Source of the DNA: Thiorhodospira sibirica ATCC 700588 | GTDB taxonomy: Bacteria > Pseudomonadota > Gammaproteobacteria > Ectothiorhodospirales > Ectothiorhodospiraceae | Assembly: GCF_000227725.2 (NCBI RefSeq) | Contig: NZ_MU255056.1 | Span: 1,186,424-1,250,423 of the forward strand | Direction of reading: 5' to 3' | DNA length: 64,000 nt | Shown here: positions 53,232 to 61,729 of the stretch, one piece after another | Numbering within the stretch: the stretch's first letter is position 1 | How the letters are laid out: the number at the start of each line of letters is the position of its first letter | The notes under the pieces: generated by a model | Seen by the model: the letters and a program-made list of their open reading frames with translations, nothing else | Database searches by the model: none | What the model was told of the DNA's origin: nothing | Program-made: the position numbers and the translations under genes

Positions 53232-53807
53232 CTAGCGTATCCGCTGCACGACACTGAAAGCGCCGCGAATCTGGCCTTCTGTATAATCAACGGCCTGATC
53301 CGCCGGATACAGCGTTGCTAAGATCTCGCTGATCTCGGGGGCCAGATCCGCTGCGCTGCCATGACAATTTAGACACAGGCCGATGGTGGGAATGGCCTTC
53401 ATATAGCGAAATTCACTGCGCCACAGATGGCGTCTAAGCTTGGTATATTCCAGGTCCTGGGGATTTTCACCCGCAGCCAGACGCGCCTCAAAGTCCTTGA
53501 GCACCGCCTGCTGCCAGGGGCGAGGCACACTGTCGGGATTGCGCGGTTTGAGGCTCACGCGGGTCACGAGCAAGCCCGTTTCCTCGGATAATGCCTGGGC
53601 GATTTTCGGGGCCTGGGTATGACAGATCTCAATGGCCTGCACCGGACCTTGGCTTTGCACGGCAGTTTGTAGCTGGGTCATCAATTGTTGGGCAAAGGCT
53701 TGCACCACCGCCTGACTGGCCTGCAGGTGCTCACTGTGTTCACTGGCCTTGAGAGGGCTTACACAACATAAGGCGAAAAGGCATAAAATACGAAGGCTTG
53801 TTTGCAT
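53232..53807 (-). CDS. DUF3365 protein with one c-type haem motif
   Basis: A 191-residue exported protein: signal peptide ILCLFALCCVSPLKA, then a DUF3365-type region (AIEICHTQAPKIAQALSE, RVSLKPRNPDSVPRPWQ, YTKLRRHLWRSEFRYMKAIP) and one haem-binding motif CLNCHG near residue 143, followed by GQIRGAFSVV at the end. DUF3365 proteins are haem-based sensor-like or redox proteins in the periplasm. Its stop is 2 bases from the pap start. Confidence 0.82.
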   Translation of the reverse strand: MQTSLRILCLFALCCVSPLKASEHSEHLQASQAVVQAFAQQLMTQLQTAVQSQGPVQAIEICHTQAPKIAQALSEETGLLVTRVSLKPRNPDSVPRPWQQAVLKDFEARLAAGENPQDLEYTKLRRHLWRSEFRYMKAIPTIGLCLNCHGSAADLAPEISEILATLYPADQAVDYTEGQIRGAFSVVQRIR

Positions 53808-53887
53808 CAGAATTCCTCGAATAGATCAAAAATTAAATGCCCGTCCATCAGACTGAACAGGGTGTCGTAACCATGCGGTATCCGGGA

Positions 53888-55111
53888 TCACGGTGGAGGG
53901 TCAGGCAAGAATGGCGTATGCAGCGACGCTGAGAAGGCCTCATAAGACAAGGGCCTGGAAAATAAAAATCCCTGCCCATAATGGGCGCCGTACTGGCACA
54001 GCAACTCCATTTCTTCCGTGCGTTCAATGCCCTCGGCAATCACCGACATATCCAGGCTGCTCGCCATACTGACCAGGGCATGTACAATCTTGGCACTGCG
54101 CTTATCATCCAGCATGGACGACACAAAGGCCCGATCAATTTTTAAAGTATCAATGGGATAGCGGTGCAGGTAGCTGAAACTGGAATAGCCGGTGCCAAAA
54201 TCATCAATGGCAATGCTAAAGCCGCGTTCCTTGAAACCTTTGAGCACCTCAGCGGCGGCGGCGGGATTGCTGATCAACAGGCTTTCGGTGACTTCCAGCT
54301 TGATGCGGCGCGGCGAGACGCCGGCGCTGCGCACAATTTCTTCAATCCGATCAACCAGATGCGGCTGTTCAAACTGCCGCCCCGAGAGATTCACGCTCAT
54401 ATATAAGGGCGGCAGGTGCGCATCCTTGTGCAAATGATGGCGGGTATGATTGAACTGGATCAAATCCTCACAGGCACGGCTTAAAATCCATTCGCCGATG
54501 GGCAGGATCAGGCCGGTGTCTTCAGCAATTTCAATGAAATTGGCCGGCATGATCAAACCCCGTTCCGGGTGACGCCAGCGCAGCAAGGCTTCACAACCGG
54601 CCAGCTGCCGGGTATTCAAGTCAATGATAGGCTGGTAAAACAGCACCAGATAACCGGATACCAGAGCCTCGCGCAGCCCCACATCGACCTCCACCCGATG
54701 GGTGGTCAGATCCAGATCGTGCAGATACAGGGCGTGCGGGCTGGGAGCAGGGGTGGGCAGGCTGTGCGACAAGGTATTGCGGTAGCGCTCCAGAATGACG
54801 CGCACAAAGCAGGCCACCAGCGGGTCTGTCTGCGAGAGCTTTTGTTCTACATAGTCACGATGAATGCCCAGCAGCTCCACCCGATCCATCGCACTGGCAC
54901 TGGCGGTGCGCGGCTTGCTGTCCACCAGTGCCATTTCGCCAAAAATCTCGCCTTTGGACAAGGTGGCCAGGATCACCCGATCATCATTGGAATGGATAGA
55001 CAGCTCCACATGCCCCTGCTGGATGATGTAGGCATAATCCCCGCCATCCCCCTCAGCGAAGATTTGTTCACCCGGCTCAAAGGTCACGCGATAGGTGGTT
55101 TGTGCTGACAT
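53888..55111 (-). CDS. Cyclic nucleotide-binding domain plus EAL phosphodiesterase
   Basis: A 407-residue signalling protein: residues about 1-115 are a cNMP-binding domain (FEPGEQIFAEGDGGDYAYII, GEIFGEMALVDSKPRTASASA). Residues about 150-400 are an EAL domain with FYQPIIDLNTRQLAGCEALLRWRHP, VNLSGRQFE, LEVTESLLI, IDDFGTGYSSFSYL and the IAEGIER end. The catalytic ExL and DD(F)GTG motifs are complete, so it should hydrolyse cyclic di-GMP. ATG 55111 (MSAQTTYR) is preferred over one three codons up. Confidence 0.92.
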   Translation of the reverse strand: MSAQTTYRVTFEPGEQIFAEGDGGDYAYIIQQGHVELSIHSNDDRVILATLSKGEIFGEMALVDSKPRTASASAMDRVELLGIHRDYVEQKLSQTDPLVACFVRVILERYRNTLSHSLPTPAPSPHALYLHDLDLTTHRVEVDVGLREALVSGYLVLFYQPIIDLNTRQLAGCEALLRWRHPERGLIMPANFIEIAEDTGLILPIGEWILSRACEDLIQFNHTRHHLHKDAHLPPLYMSVNLSGRQFEQPHLVDRIEEIVRSAGVSPRRIKLEVTESLLISNPAAAAEVLKGFKERGFSIAIDDFGTGYSSFSYLHRYPIDTLKIDRAFVSSMLDDKRSAKIVHALVSMASSLDMSVIAEGIERTEEMELLCQYGAHYGQGFLFSRPLSYEAFSASLHTPFLPDPPP

Positions 55112-55186
55112 GATTGCCAATCCCCATCAGAGTAGAATGCCAGTCACCCGACCGGCCTGAACCCGGTTGCAGGCTGCTTTGCGGCC

Positions 55187-55573
55187 TTATGCGCCGAGCA
55201 CCAAAATGGCATCCATTTCCACGGCGGCATTTTTGGGCAGACTGGCCACACCAATGGCGGCCCGTGCCGGGTACGGGGTGGTGAAGTATTGCGCCATCAC
55301 CTCATTGACCAGGGGAAAATGGGCCAAATCGGTTAAAAACACATTGAGTTTGACGATATCCTGCAGGGAGCCACCCGCCGCGTGCGCCACCGCCTGCAGA
55401 TTATCAAAGACCTGACGGATCTGCGCCTCCATGCTACCATCGACCATCTCCATGGTCTGCGGATCCAGCGGAATCTGGCCGGACAAATACACCGTGTCGC
55501 CGACCTTGACTGCCTGGGAATAGGTCCCGATGGCCTGCGGGGCCTGTGAAGTTGCAATGATTTCGCGAGACAT
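55187..55573 (-). CDS. ridA: RidA family enamine/imine deaminase
   Basis: Hydrolyses reactive enamine and imine intermediates such as 2-aminoacrylate. The sequence [49 protein letters not shown] and [22 protein letters not shown] has the arginine (R of PARAA) and other active-site residues. About 129 residues. The ATG at 55573 (MSREII) is chosen. It lies just after the phosphorylase gene (minus strand). Confidence 0.95.
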   Translation of the reverse strand: MSREIIATSQAPQAIGTYSQAVKVGDTVYLSGQIPLDPQTMEMVDGSMEAQIRQVFDNLQAVAHAAGGSLQDIVKLNVFLTDLAHFPLVNEVMAQYFTTPYPARAAIGVASLPKNAAVEMDAILVLGA

Positions 55574-55600
55574 AGCCAGCACCTGTTATTTGCTTTTGCG

Positions 55601-56347
55601 TTATAAGCGAGGGATGACGGTTTCAAGCAGTGCGCGCACATCCGTCATGGCCTTGGTGACATTTTCGCCGACTTCTTCCATGGTGATCTCACCCTCACCG
55701 CGCCCGGCTGCCCAGTTGGCCACCACCGCACAGGTGGCATAACACAGGCCCAATTCACGCGCCAGCGCCGTTTCCGGCATCCCGGTCATGCCGACCAGAT
55801 CACAGCCATCACGCTCCAGGCGGTTGATCTCGGCGCGGCTTTCCAGGCGTGGCCCCTGGGTGGCAGCATAGGTGGCCTGTTCTACCGCATCCAGACCAAT
55901 ATCGCGGGCCGATGCGATGAAGACCTCACGCAAGGCCTGACAATAGGGCTCAGTAAAATCAATATGCGTGACATGGGTCAGGTCTTCTTCAAAAAAGGTG
56001 TGCGAGCGTGACCAGGTGTAATCCACGATTTGATCCGGGAACACAATACGACATGGGCGCATCTCGGGGGTGATCCCACCGACAGCGGCCACGGCAATGA
56101 CCCGCTCCACGCCGGCATGATGCAAGGCCCACAGATTGGCGCGATAATTCACACAATGCGGCGGAATGGTATGGCGATACCCGTGGCGCGCAAGAAACAC
56201 CACATCATGCCCCGACAGGCGCCCGAAGGTCAGCGGCCCGGAGGGTTCACCAAAAGGGGTATGCATGACTTCCCGACGGGTAATCTCCAGTCCGTTTAAC
56301 GAGGTCAGGCCGGTGCCGCCAATAATGGCAATGGTTGTATCGGTCAT
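55601..56347 (-). CDS. S-methyl-5'-thioinosine phosphorylase (MtnP-like)
   Basis: Cleaves methylthioinosine (or methylthioadenosine) to the base and methylthioribose-1-phosphate, recycling products of polyamine synthesis. AIIGGTGLTSLNGLEI at the start, FLARHGYRHTIPPHCVNYRANLWAL, VAAVGGITPEMRPC and ATQGPRLESRAEINRLERDGCDLVGMTGMPE place it in the MTAP/PNP family. The gene pair with hypoxanthine phosphoribosyltransferase, as in Pseudomonas, favours the thioinosine enzyme. The ATG at 56347 is chosen. Confidence 0.88.
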   Translation of the reverse strand: MTDTTIAIIGGTGLTSLNGLEITRREVMHTPFGEPSGPLTFGRLSGHDVVFLARHGYRHTIPPHCVNYRANLWALHHAGVERVIAVAAVGGITPEMRPCRIVFPDQIVDYTWSRSHTFFEEDLTHVTHIDFTEPYCQALREVFIASARDIGLDAVEQATYAATQGPRLESRAEINRLERDGCDLVGMTGMPETALARELGLCYATCAVVANWAAGRGEGEITMEEVGENVTKAMTDVRALLETVIPRL

Positions 56348-56386
56348 TGTAATGTTGCGCCCCTTTAGGCAATTCATTTAAATATT

Positions 56387-56463
56387 AGGAGTTACGCAGT
56401 TAGCTGATTGATTTTGCTAGGTTCGATTTTATATTTTTCGCGTCTCCAACCTGCGTAACTCCT
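56387..56463. repeat. 77-bp MITE-like repeat with 13-bp inverted ends
   Basis: AGGAGTTACGCAG at 56387 and its exact complement CTGCGTAACTCCT at 56451 bound about 50 AT-rich bases. The ends look like transposon tips, and nothing is encoded. No target duplication is clear. As RNA it could form a long hairpin between hpt and the phosphorylase gene. Confidence 0.65.
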
Positions 56464-56495
56464 GTTAAATATGAAGAAAAACGGTGGTATGCGTA

Positions 56496-57065
56496 TCAGT
56501 GCTCTTTGACCGCATAGATTCCTGGGGCATTGCGCAGATATTCCTTATAGTCCATGCCATAGCCAAAGACATAGCGATCGGCAACCTCCAGCCCGATAAA
56601 ATCGGCCTGGAGGCCCGGCACACAGCGATCATGCAGCTTGCGCACCAACACCGCACAATACACCGCCTGCGCCCCTTGTTCCCGGCAATCCTGCAAAATC
56701 CCTGCTAAGGTATGTCCTTCGTCGAGAATATCATCCACCACCAGCACCACCCGGTCTTTAAGCGGTGTGCGTGGCCGGGCCAGCCAATGCAAGGTATCCG
56801 CCCCGCTAAGCTGTCCCCGGTAGCGGGTGGCGTGCAGATAATCCAGCTCCAGCGGAAAATCCAGCCGGGTCAGCAGGTGTCCTGCGGCGACAATACCGCC
56901 ACTCAGGACGCACAGCACCAACGGATTTTGCCCCGCCAGACGCTGGTTGATAGCCTGCGCCATCCGATCCAGCGCCGTATCAACGGCCTGGGTTGGGTGC
57001 AGACAGTCCGCCTCGGCAAGTACCTGGGCGGCATGATTTGGATCAACAGTCATGATGTTTGCCAT
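56496..57065 (-). CDS. hpt: Hypoxanthine-guanine phosphoribosyltransferase
   Basis: Salvages hypoxanthine and guanine to IMP and GMP. LVLCVLSGGIVAAGHLLTRL and the PRPP loop VVLVVDDILDEGHTLAGIL near residue 100 are diagnostic. The end DYKEYLRNAPGIYAVKE is usual. About 190 residues with a start at 57065 or 57053; neither has a strong ribosome-binding site. It lies with the thioinosine phosphorylase, which yields hypoxanthine. Confidence 0.9.
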   Translation of the reverse strand: MANIMTVDPNHAAQVLAEADCLHPTQAVDTALDRMAQAINQRLAGQNPLVLCVLSGGIVAAGHLLTRLDFPLELDYLHATRYRGQLSGADTLHWLARPRTPLKDRVVLVVDDILDEGHTLAGILQDCREQGAQAVYCAVLVRKLHDRCVPGLQADFIGLEVADRYVFGYGMDYKEYLRNAPGIYAVKEH

Positions 57066-57066
57066 G

Positions 57067-57101
57067 AAAAGCCCGCGCCCCACATCGCGGCGCGAGCTTT
57101 T
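57067..57101 (-). terminator. Terminator between the DsrE gene and hpt
   Basis: AAAAGCCCGCGCC and GGCGCGAGCTTTT form a 12-of-13-bp stem with a 9-base loop, with T residues on each side. It may work in both directions. It ends the DsrE-family transcript read leftward. Confidence 0.75.
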
Positions 57102-57135
57102 CAGTCCCCTCAAAAATTTAGGATTACCGTTGCGC

Positions 57136-57504
57136 TCAATAGGTAAATGTCACAGTATCGTCGTCCATCGCCTCGCTGATGACATAGGCCCCGCCTACCG
57201 TTTCCTCAATCTCGGGAATCAGATCATCGCCCCACAGCTCCAGGGTCGGCGTGCAAATCTTGAATTTCACCCCGGCCTCGTGCGCATCTTTAATAAAGTC
57301 ATAGACCGACTTGCTGCTGCCATCCTGCACAAACAGGTTCTCCGCCACGCCCTTTTTCGCCAGTTCACCAGCCCGGCCAGTCATGACCACCTCAACATCA
57401 AACTCCATCGCCGCCGCCACGGTGGCCTGAAAAAATGGTGCGCCTAACTCGGTGGGATTATGTGGGTCGGTATTGACCATCACAATCATTAGTTTATTGG
57501 CCAT
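57136..57504 (-). CDS. DsrE-family protein
   Basis: A 122-residue cytoplasmic protein of the DsrE/DsrF-like fold: LMIVMVNTDPHNPTELGAPF, VEVVMTGRAGELAKKG, DFIKDAHEAGVKFKICTPTLELWG. The C of KICTPTL is at the usual sulfur-carrier position. DsrE-family proteins carry sulfur or are structural relatives; in sulfur oxidisers they feed the Dsr or sulfur relay pathways. Its own role here is not known. A terminator follows and no partner gene is close. Confidence 0.8.
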   Translation of the reverse strand: MANKLMIVMVNTDPHNPTELGAPFFQATVAAAMEFDVEVVMTGRAGELAKKGVAENLFVQDGSSKSVYDFIKDAHEAGVKFKICTPTLELWGDDLIPEIEETVGGAYVISEAMDDDTVTFTY

Positions 57505-57937
57505 AAAAACAAGCTCCTAACATTCTGATTATCATTGAATTATGCTGCTTCGCCCACAATGCGCCCGGAAAAAACTGGCACTGCATTATAGGCAGCTACC
57601 ACAGACCAAGCCAAGCCCCTGGATCGGGATCTTGGCCGGGTGTATAAGCCTATAATTAAAATCTCATAAAAACCAGTGTTTAACCGATAGCGACTCGTCC
57701 AGCCTATTGACCTGATGCTGATCTTGGGTGAATCTATGCGTTTTTTGCACGCAACATGGCGGATTTAAACTTGACGCAAAGCGGGCAATATGTACGTTTG
57801 GCGTCAATTTCACCCTGTGTCTTGCTATACTGTAGCGGCAAAATGTGTCCTGGTTTCTGATGGTAAAACTCATGGGGTCAGCATCAGAGTCCAGCGTTTA
57901 CATGTAAATTAAGCTAAAAATTTTGGAGACTTAGTGA
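57505..57937. promoter_or_regulatory. Intergenic region before petABC
   Basis: About 430 bases between divergent genes. It should contain the promoter of petABC on the plus strand and that of the DsrE gene on the minus strand. A TATACT at about 57826, after a TTGGCG and TTGACG zone, is a possible -10 region, but spacing is imperfect. No ORF or RNA is recognised. Confidence 0.4.
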
Positions 57938-58534
57938 ATGGCTAACGAAGACGTTGACCAGGAGCGGCGCCGTTTCCTGGTAACGGCAACGAGTGTGGTC
58001 GGTGGTGCCGGCGTTGTGGCCCTAGGCTACCCTTTTGTCGCTTCCTGGAAACCCAGCGCCCAGGCACAGGCAGCCGGTGCTCCGGTTGAAGTAAATATCG
58101 GCCAGATGGAGCCTGGCCAGCTGATTCGTGTGCAATGGCGCGGTCAGCCGGTGTGGATTTTAAAGCGTAGCGAAGAGATGCTCGCCACCCTGCCAAAACT
58201 GGAGCCACGTCTGGCAGATCCTCACTCCGCCGTGGTTTCACAACAACCCGCCTATGCGCAGAATCAACATCGCTCTCTCAAACCTGAAATTGCCGTGATG
58301 ATCGGGCTTTGCACCCACCTGGGTTGCACCCCGAATTATCGTCCGGATGTTGCCCCGGATGATTTAGGCCCGGATTGGCTGGGTGGATTTTTCTGCGCGT
58401 GTCATGGTTCCTTTTTTGACTATGCAGGCCGCGTCTATCGCAATAATCCGGCCCCCACGAATCTCCCTATTCCGCCCCACATGTACTTGTCTGACACCAC
58501 GATCCTGATTGGTGAAGACGAAGGAGTTGCATGA
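57938..58534 (+). CDS. petA: Ubiquinol-cytochrome c reductase iron-sulfur subunit (Rieske)
   Basis: Carries electrons from quinol to cytochrome c1 in the bc1 complex. An N-terminal Tat-like RRRFLVTATSVVGGAG and membrane anchor precede the Rieske domain with CTHLGC at 125-130 and CACHGS at 153-158, the four cluster ligands and disulfide. 198 residues. Its stop overlaps the petB start (ATGATG). Confidence 0.97.
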   Translation: MANEDVDQERRRFLVTATSVVGGAGVVALGYPFVASWKPSAQAQAAGAPVEVNIGQMEPGQLIRVQWRGQPVWILKRSEEMLATLPKLEPRLADPHSAVVSQQPAYAQNQHRSLKPEIAVMIGLCTHLGCTPNYRPDVAPDDLGPDWLGGFFCACHGSFFDYAGRVYRNNPAPTNLPIPPHMYLSDTTILIGEDEGVA

Positions 58535-59925
58535 TGCATAAAGCTTTTAGTGCGCTTCTGAGTTGGGTGTTTGCTCGCTACCCGGTCGAAAAACCGTGGA
58601 ATGAGCACATGGCGCAATACTACACCCCCAAAAACCTCAATTTCTGGTATTACTTCGGCTCGCTGTCAATTCTGGTGCTGGTGATCCAGATTGTCACCGG
58701 TATCTGGCTGACTATGTTCTATAAGCCTGATGCCGAGCTGGCCTTTGCCTCGATTGAGTTCATCATGCGCGATGTGGAGTGGGGCTGGTTTATCCGCTAC
58801 ATGCACACCGTGGGTGCCTCGGCCTTCTTCATTATCATCTATCTGCATATGTTCAAGGCGCTGCTGTATGGTTCGTATAAAGAGCCGCGTGAACTTTTGT
58901 GGATCAATGGGGTGCTGATTTACCTGGTGCTGATGGGCATTGCCTTTACCGGTTACATGCTGCCCTGGGGGCAGATGTCTTACTGGGGGGCGCAGGTGAT
59001 CGTTAATCTGTTCCAGACCATCCCCATCATCGGGCCTGATCTGGTGATCTGGATTCGCGGTGACTTTTTGATCTCGGATGCCACCCTCACCCGCTTCTAT
59101 GCGCTGCATATCGTGGCCTTGCCGCTGGTGCTGTTTTTGCTGGTATTTATGCATATTGTCGCCTTGCATGCGGTGGGTTCCAATAACCCAGACGGCGTGG
59201 AAATCAAGGAAAAGAAAGACAAAACCGGCAAGCCGCTGGATGGCATTCCTTTCCACCCCTATTTCACGGTCAAGGATCTGGTCGGCTTCGGGGTGTTCCT
59301 GATTGCCTTCTTTGCCATCATTTTCTTTATCCCCGATGGCGGCGGTTACTTCCTGGAAAAACCCAACTATGAACCGGCCAACCCCTTGGTCACCCCGGAT
59401 CATATTGCCCCGCTGTGGTTCTTTACGGCATGGTATACCGTGCTGCGCGCTGTACCGGATCCATTCCTGGGCGTGGTGGCGATGTTTGGGGCGGTGTTGA
59501 TTCTGTTCCTGCTGCCCTGGCTGGATCGCAACCCCATCAAGTCGATTCGCTATCGCAGCGACCTGCACAAGTTCAATATCGCCGTCTTTGCGTTCACTTT
59601 CCTGGTCTTGAGCTATCTGGGCACCCAGCCGCCCGAGCCGTTTTTGGGTGAGATGGGGCTGCGCTTTAGTCTGGTGTACTTCCTGTTCTTCTTCGTGATC
59701 TGGTTCCACAGCCAGCCGCGTTCCAGGGTGTTTAGCTACGCGGCCTTTGTCCTGCTGGTCGGGCTGTATACCATCTATGACTATCTGCGCCTGGAAACCC
59801 GTGAGGTACAGCTGATTATGATGAGCTGGCTGATCCCGACGGGTTATCTGGCGCTGTGTTTGTTGGGGCCATTGTTTACCCGCCTGAATGAGGAAAAACC
59901 TGTTCCCGACAGAGTGACCTCATAA
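58531..59925 (+). CDS. petB: Cytochrome b subunit of bc1 complex
   Basis: Binds two b haems and both quinol sites. WGWFIRYMHTVGASAFFI, GYMLPWGQMSYWGAQV, FYALHIVALPLVLFLLVFMHIVALH and PDHIAPLWFFTAWYTVLRAVPDP carry the haem histidines and the PEWY-like region, here APLWFF. Near the C-terminus, after FSLVYFLFFFVIWFH, about 50 residues with two more hydrophobic segments precede the usual final KPVPDRVT. This makes 464 residues, longer than most. The core is complete. Confidence 0.96.
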   Translation: MMHKAFSALLSWVFARYPVEKPWNEHMAQYYTPKNLNFWYYFGSLSILVLVIQIVTGIWLTMFYKPDAELAFASIEFIMRDVEWGWFIRYMHTVGASAFFIIIYLHMFKALLYGSYKEPRELLWINGVLIYLVLMGIAFTGYMLPWGQMSYWGAQVIVNLFQTIPIIGPDLVIWIRGDFLISDATLTRFYALHIVALPLVLFLLVFMHIVALHAVGSNNPDGVEIKEKKDKTGKPLDGIPFHPYFTVKDLVGFGVFLIAFFAIIFFIPDGGGYFLEKPNYEPANPLVTPDHIAPLWFFTAWYTVLRAVPDPFLGVVAMFGAVLILFLLPWLDRNPIKSIRYRSDLHKFNIAVFAFTFLVLSYLGTQPPEPFLGEMGLRFSLVYFLFFFVIWFHSQPRSRVFSYAAFVLLVGLYTIYDYLRLETREVQLIMMSWLIPTGYLALCLLGPLFTRLNEEKPVPDRVTS

Positions 59926-60173
59926 GCTCAGGATTTTGGTCTGCTACCCGTCGGCCCTTTGCCTGGTTGTCTTTGGTGCTTGAGTACATGGCATGAGTGA
60001 ACAAGGGCAAAGGCTGGCGGCTTGAGGCGATGACATGCCGCTCGGTGTGTCCGGCAACGCCGCATGATCTGGCGGGTAAAAGCCCCTTATACCGAACAAA
60101 GCTGGCCGCGCCCTTGGTGCGGCTTGCGATCCCTCCCTGGCCTTAAAGGCTTGGGTTTCTCGCGGAGAAGCTG

Positions 60174-60911
60174 ATGAACAGATTGTTGATGCTATTACTT
60201 GTGTGGATTTTTCTGGTGCCCGGCGCGGCCTTCGCCGCTGGCCCCAGCGTGCCTTTGGATGCGGTCAAGGTCAATGTACACGATCGCGATGCCTTGCAAC
60301 GCGGCGCCAAGCTTTTTGCGGGTTATTGCATGGCCTGTCACTCGGCGCAATACATGCGCTATACCCACGTTGCCCGTGATCTGGGCTGGAGCGCCGAGGA
60401 AATGCGCGAAAACTTCCTGTTTACGCGCAATCAAGCCGGTGATCCAACCCCGATGGGCGACATGATGCAAGCGGCCATCAGTGACAAAGATGCGGTTGAA
60501 TGGTTTGGTGTGGTGCCGCCGGATCTGACCCTGTCTGCTCGCCTGTACGGTGAAGACTGGATGTACACCTTCCTGCGCAGCTTCTATCTGGATGAATCCC
60601 GTCCTTTGGGGGTTAACAACAGCGTCTTTGCCAGCATCGGGATGCCGCATCCCTTGTGGGAACTGCAGGGCTATCAGGAAAAGGTCGGCTATGAAAACAA
60701 ACGTCCGGTCTTTGAGCTGACCCAGCCCGGCGGCCTCTCACCGGAAGAATACGATTCCGTGGTGCAGGATTTGGTGACCTTCATGACCTATCTGGCCGAA
60801 CCGATCAAGCTGCAGCGTGAAAGTATCGGCCCCTGGGTCTTGTTGTTTTTAGCCGGTCTGACCTTCCTGTTTTATCTGCTGAAGAAAGAATACTGGAAGG
60901 ATGTGCATTGA
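60174..60911 (+). CDS. petC: Cytochrome c1 subunit of bc1 complex
   Basis: The bc1 output cytochrome. Signal peptide MLLLVWIFLVPGAAFA, haem site CMACH at 52-56, the axial methionine region PTPMGDMMQAAI or SIGMPHPLWELQG, and a C-terminal anchor (WVLLFLAGLTFLFYLL). 245 residues. A 248-base gap with no clear gene separates it from petB, which is larger than in most pet operons. Confidence 0.96.
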   Translation: MNRLLMLLLVWIFLVPGAAFAAGPSVPLDAVKVNVHDRDALQRGAKLFAGYCMACHSAQYMRYTHVARDLGWSAEEMRENFLFTRNQAGDPTPMGDMMQAAISDKDAVEWFGVVPPDLTLSARLYGEDWMYTFLRSFYLDESRPLGVNNSVFASIGMPHPLWELQGYQEKVGYENKRPVFELTQPGGLSPEEYDSVVQDLVTFMTYLAEPIKLQRESIGPWVLLFLAGLTFLFYLLKKEYWKDVH

Positions 60912-61157
60912 TTTGCACCCGCGCAGCCTCTGATCCAGCGCTGCGGCCCGGTTAGCGGTCTGCAGGCGCGGCGCATCAAGGCCCAGGATACACGGTATTC
61001 TGGGCCAACGCGGATATGGGGGCTTTAACAGTTGCCGGTTATGCCGTCTTGTCTGTGGTTAGTTCTGCCGCGCCACCACGGACACCCGATCAATGCAAGT
61101 CTGGGTAGCCCCCTCCCTGTGCGGCGTCTTTGATCCTCAACCCGAGTTGCCTTTGCT

Positions 61158-61601
61158 ATGCATGCCCCCTTATCCTCCACACGCCCCTACCTGATCCGCG
61201 CCATTTATCAATGGCTGGTGGATAACGATCTAACCCCTTATCTGTTGGTCGATGCCCGCTTTCCGGATGTCTGTGTGCCGCAACAGTATGTGCAGGACGG
61301 TCGGATTGTCCTTAACCTTGCGCCGATGGCGGTGCATGGTCTGATGCTTGGTAATGAAGAAGTCAGCTTCAGCGCCCGCTTTGGCGGCAAACCGATCAAT
61401 GTCACCGTACCCATTGCCCGGGTTTTGGCGATTTATGCCCGCGAAAATGGCCAGGGCTTGATGCTGGGGGAAAGTGATGACCCCATAAGCACCGATGAGC
61501 CCCACACACCGCTTGAAGAAGCCGCCTCGGCGGATACCCATGCGCCAAACGGAGAAACCCGCCCGCCGCGCAGGGCGCCGAAGTTGCGCGTGATTAAATA
61601 A
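61158..61601 (+). CDS. sspB: ClpXP protease specificity-enhancing factor
   Basis: Delivers ssrA-tagged proteins to ClpXP. RPYLIRAIYQWLVDNDLTPYLLVDA at the start and GRIVLNLAPMAVHGLMLGNEEVSFSARFGG form the substrate-binding domain. The tail ends RRAPKLRVIK, matching the ClpX-binding C-terminal motif. 147 residues. In many gammaproteobacteria sspA stands between petC and sspB; here the 246-base gap holds no sspA. Confidence 0.93.
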   Translation: MHAPLSSTRPYLIRAIYQWLVDNDLTPYLLVDARFPDVCVPQQYVQDGRIVLNLAPMAVHGLMLGNEEVSFSARFGGKPINVTVPIARVLAIYARENGQGLMLGESDDPISTDEPHTPLEEAASADTHAPNGETRPPRRAPKLRVIK

Positions 61602-61729
61602 AAGTACATTGCCCCCGGCAAAACTCCCGGTATTTCGCTACAATGCCGCAGTTTTCAAACTTTTAACCCGTTTGTCATGGTGTCCCCAATATGGCCCAAA
61701 ACGCAGAGCTGTTAAGCAGACCGCAAGCA

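Noticed and set aside
58666-59709. 347-residue frame antisense to petB
   Set aside because: It is complementary to membrane-helix codons of petB and so gives a charged, motif-free product.
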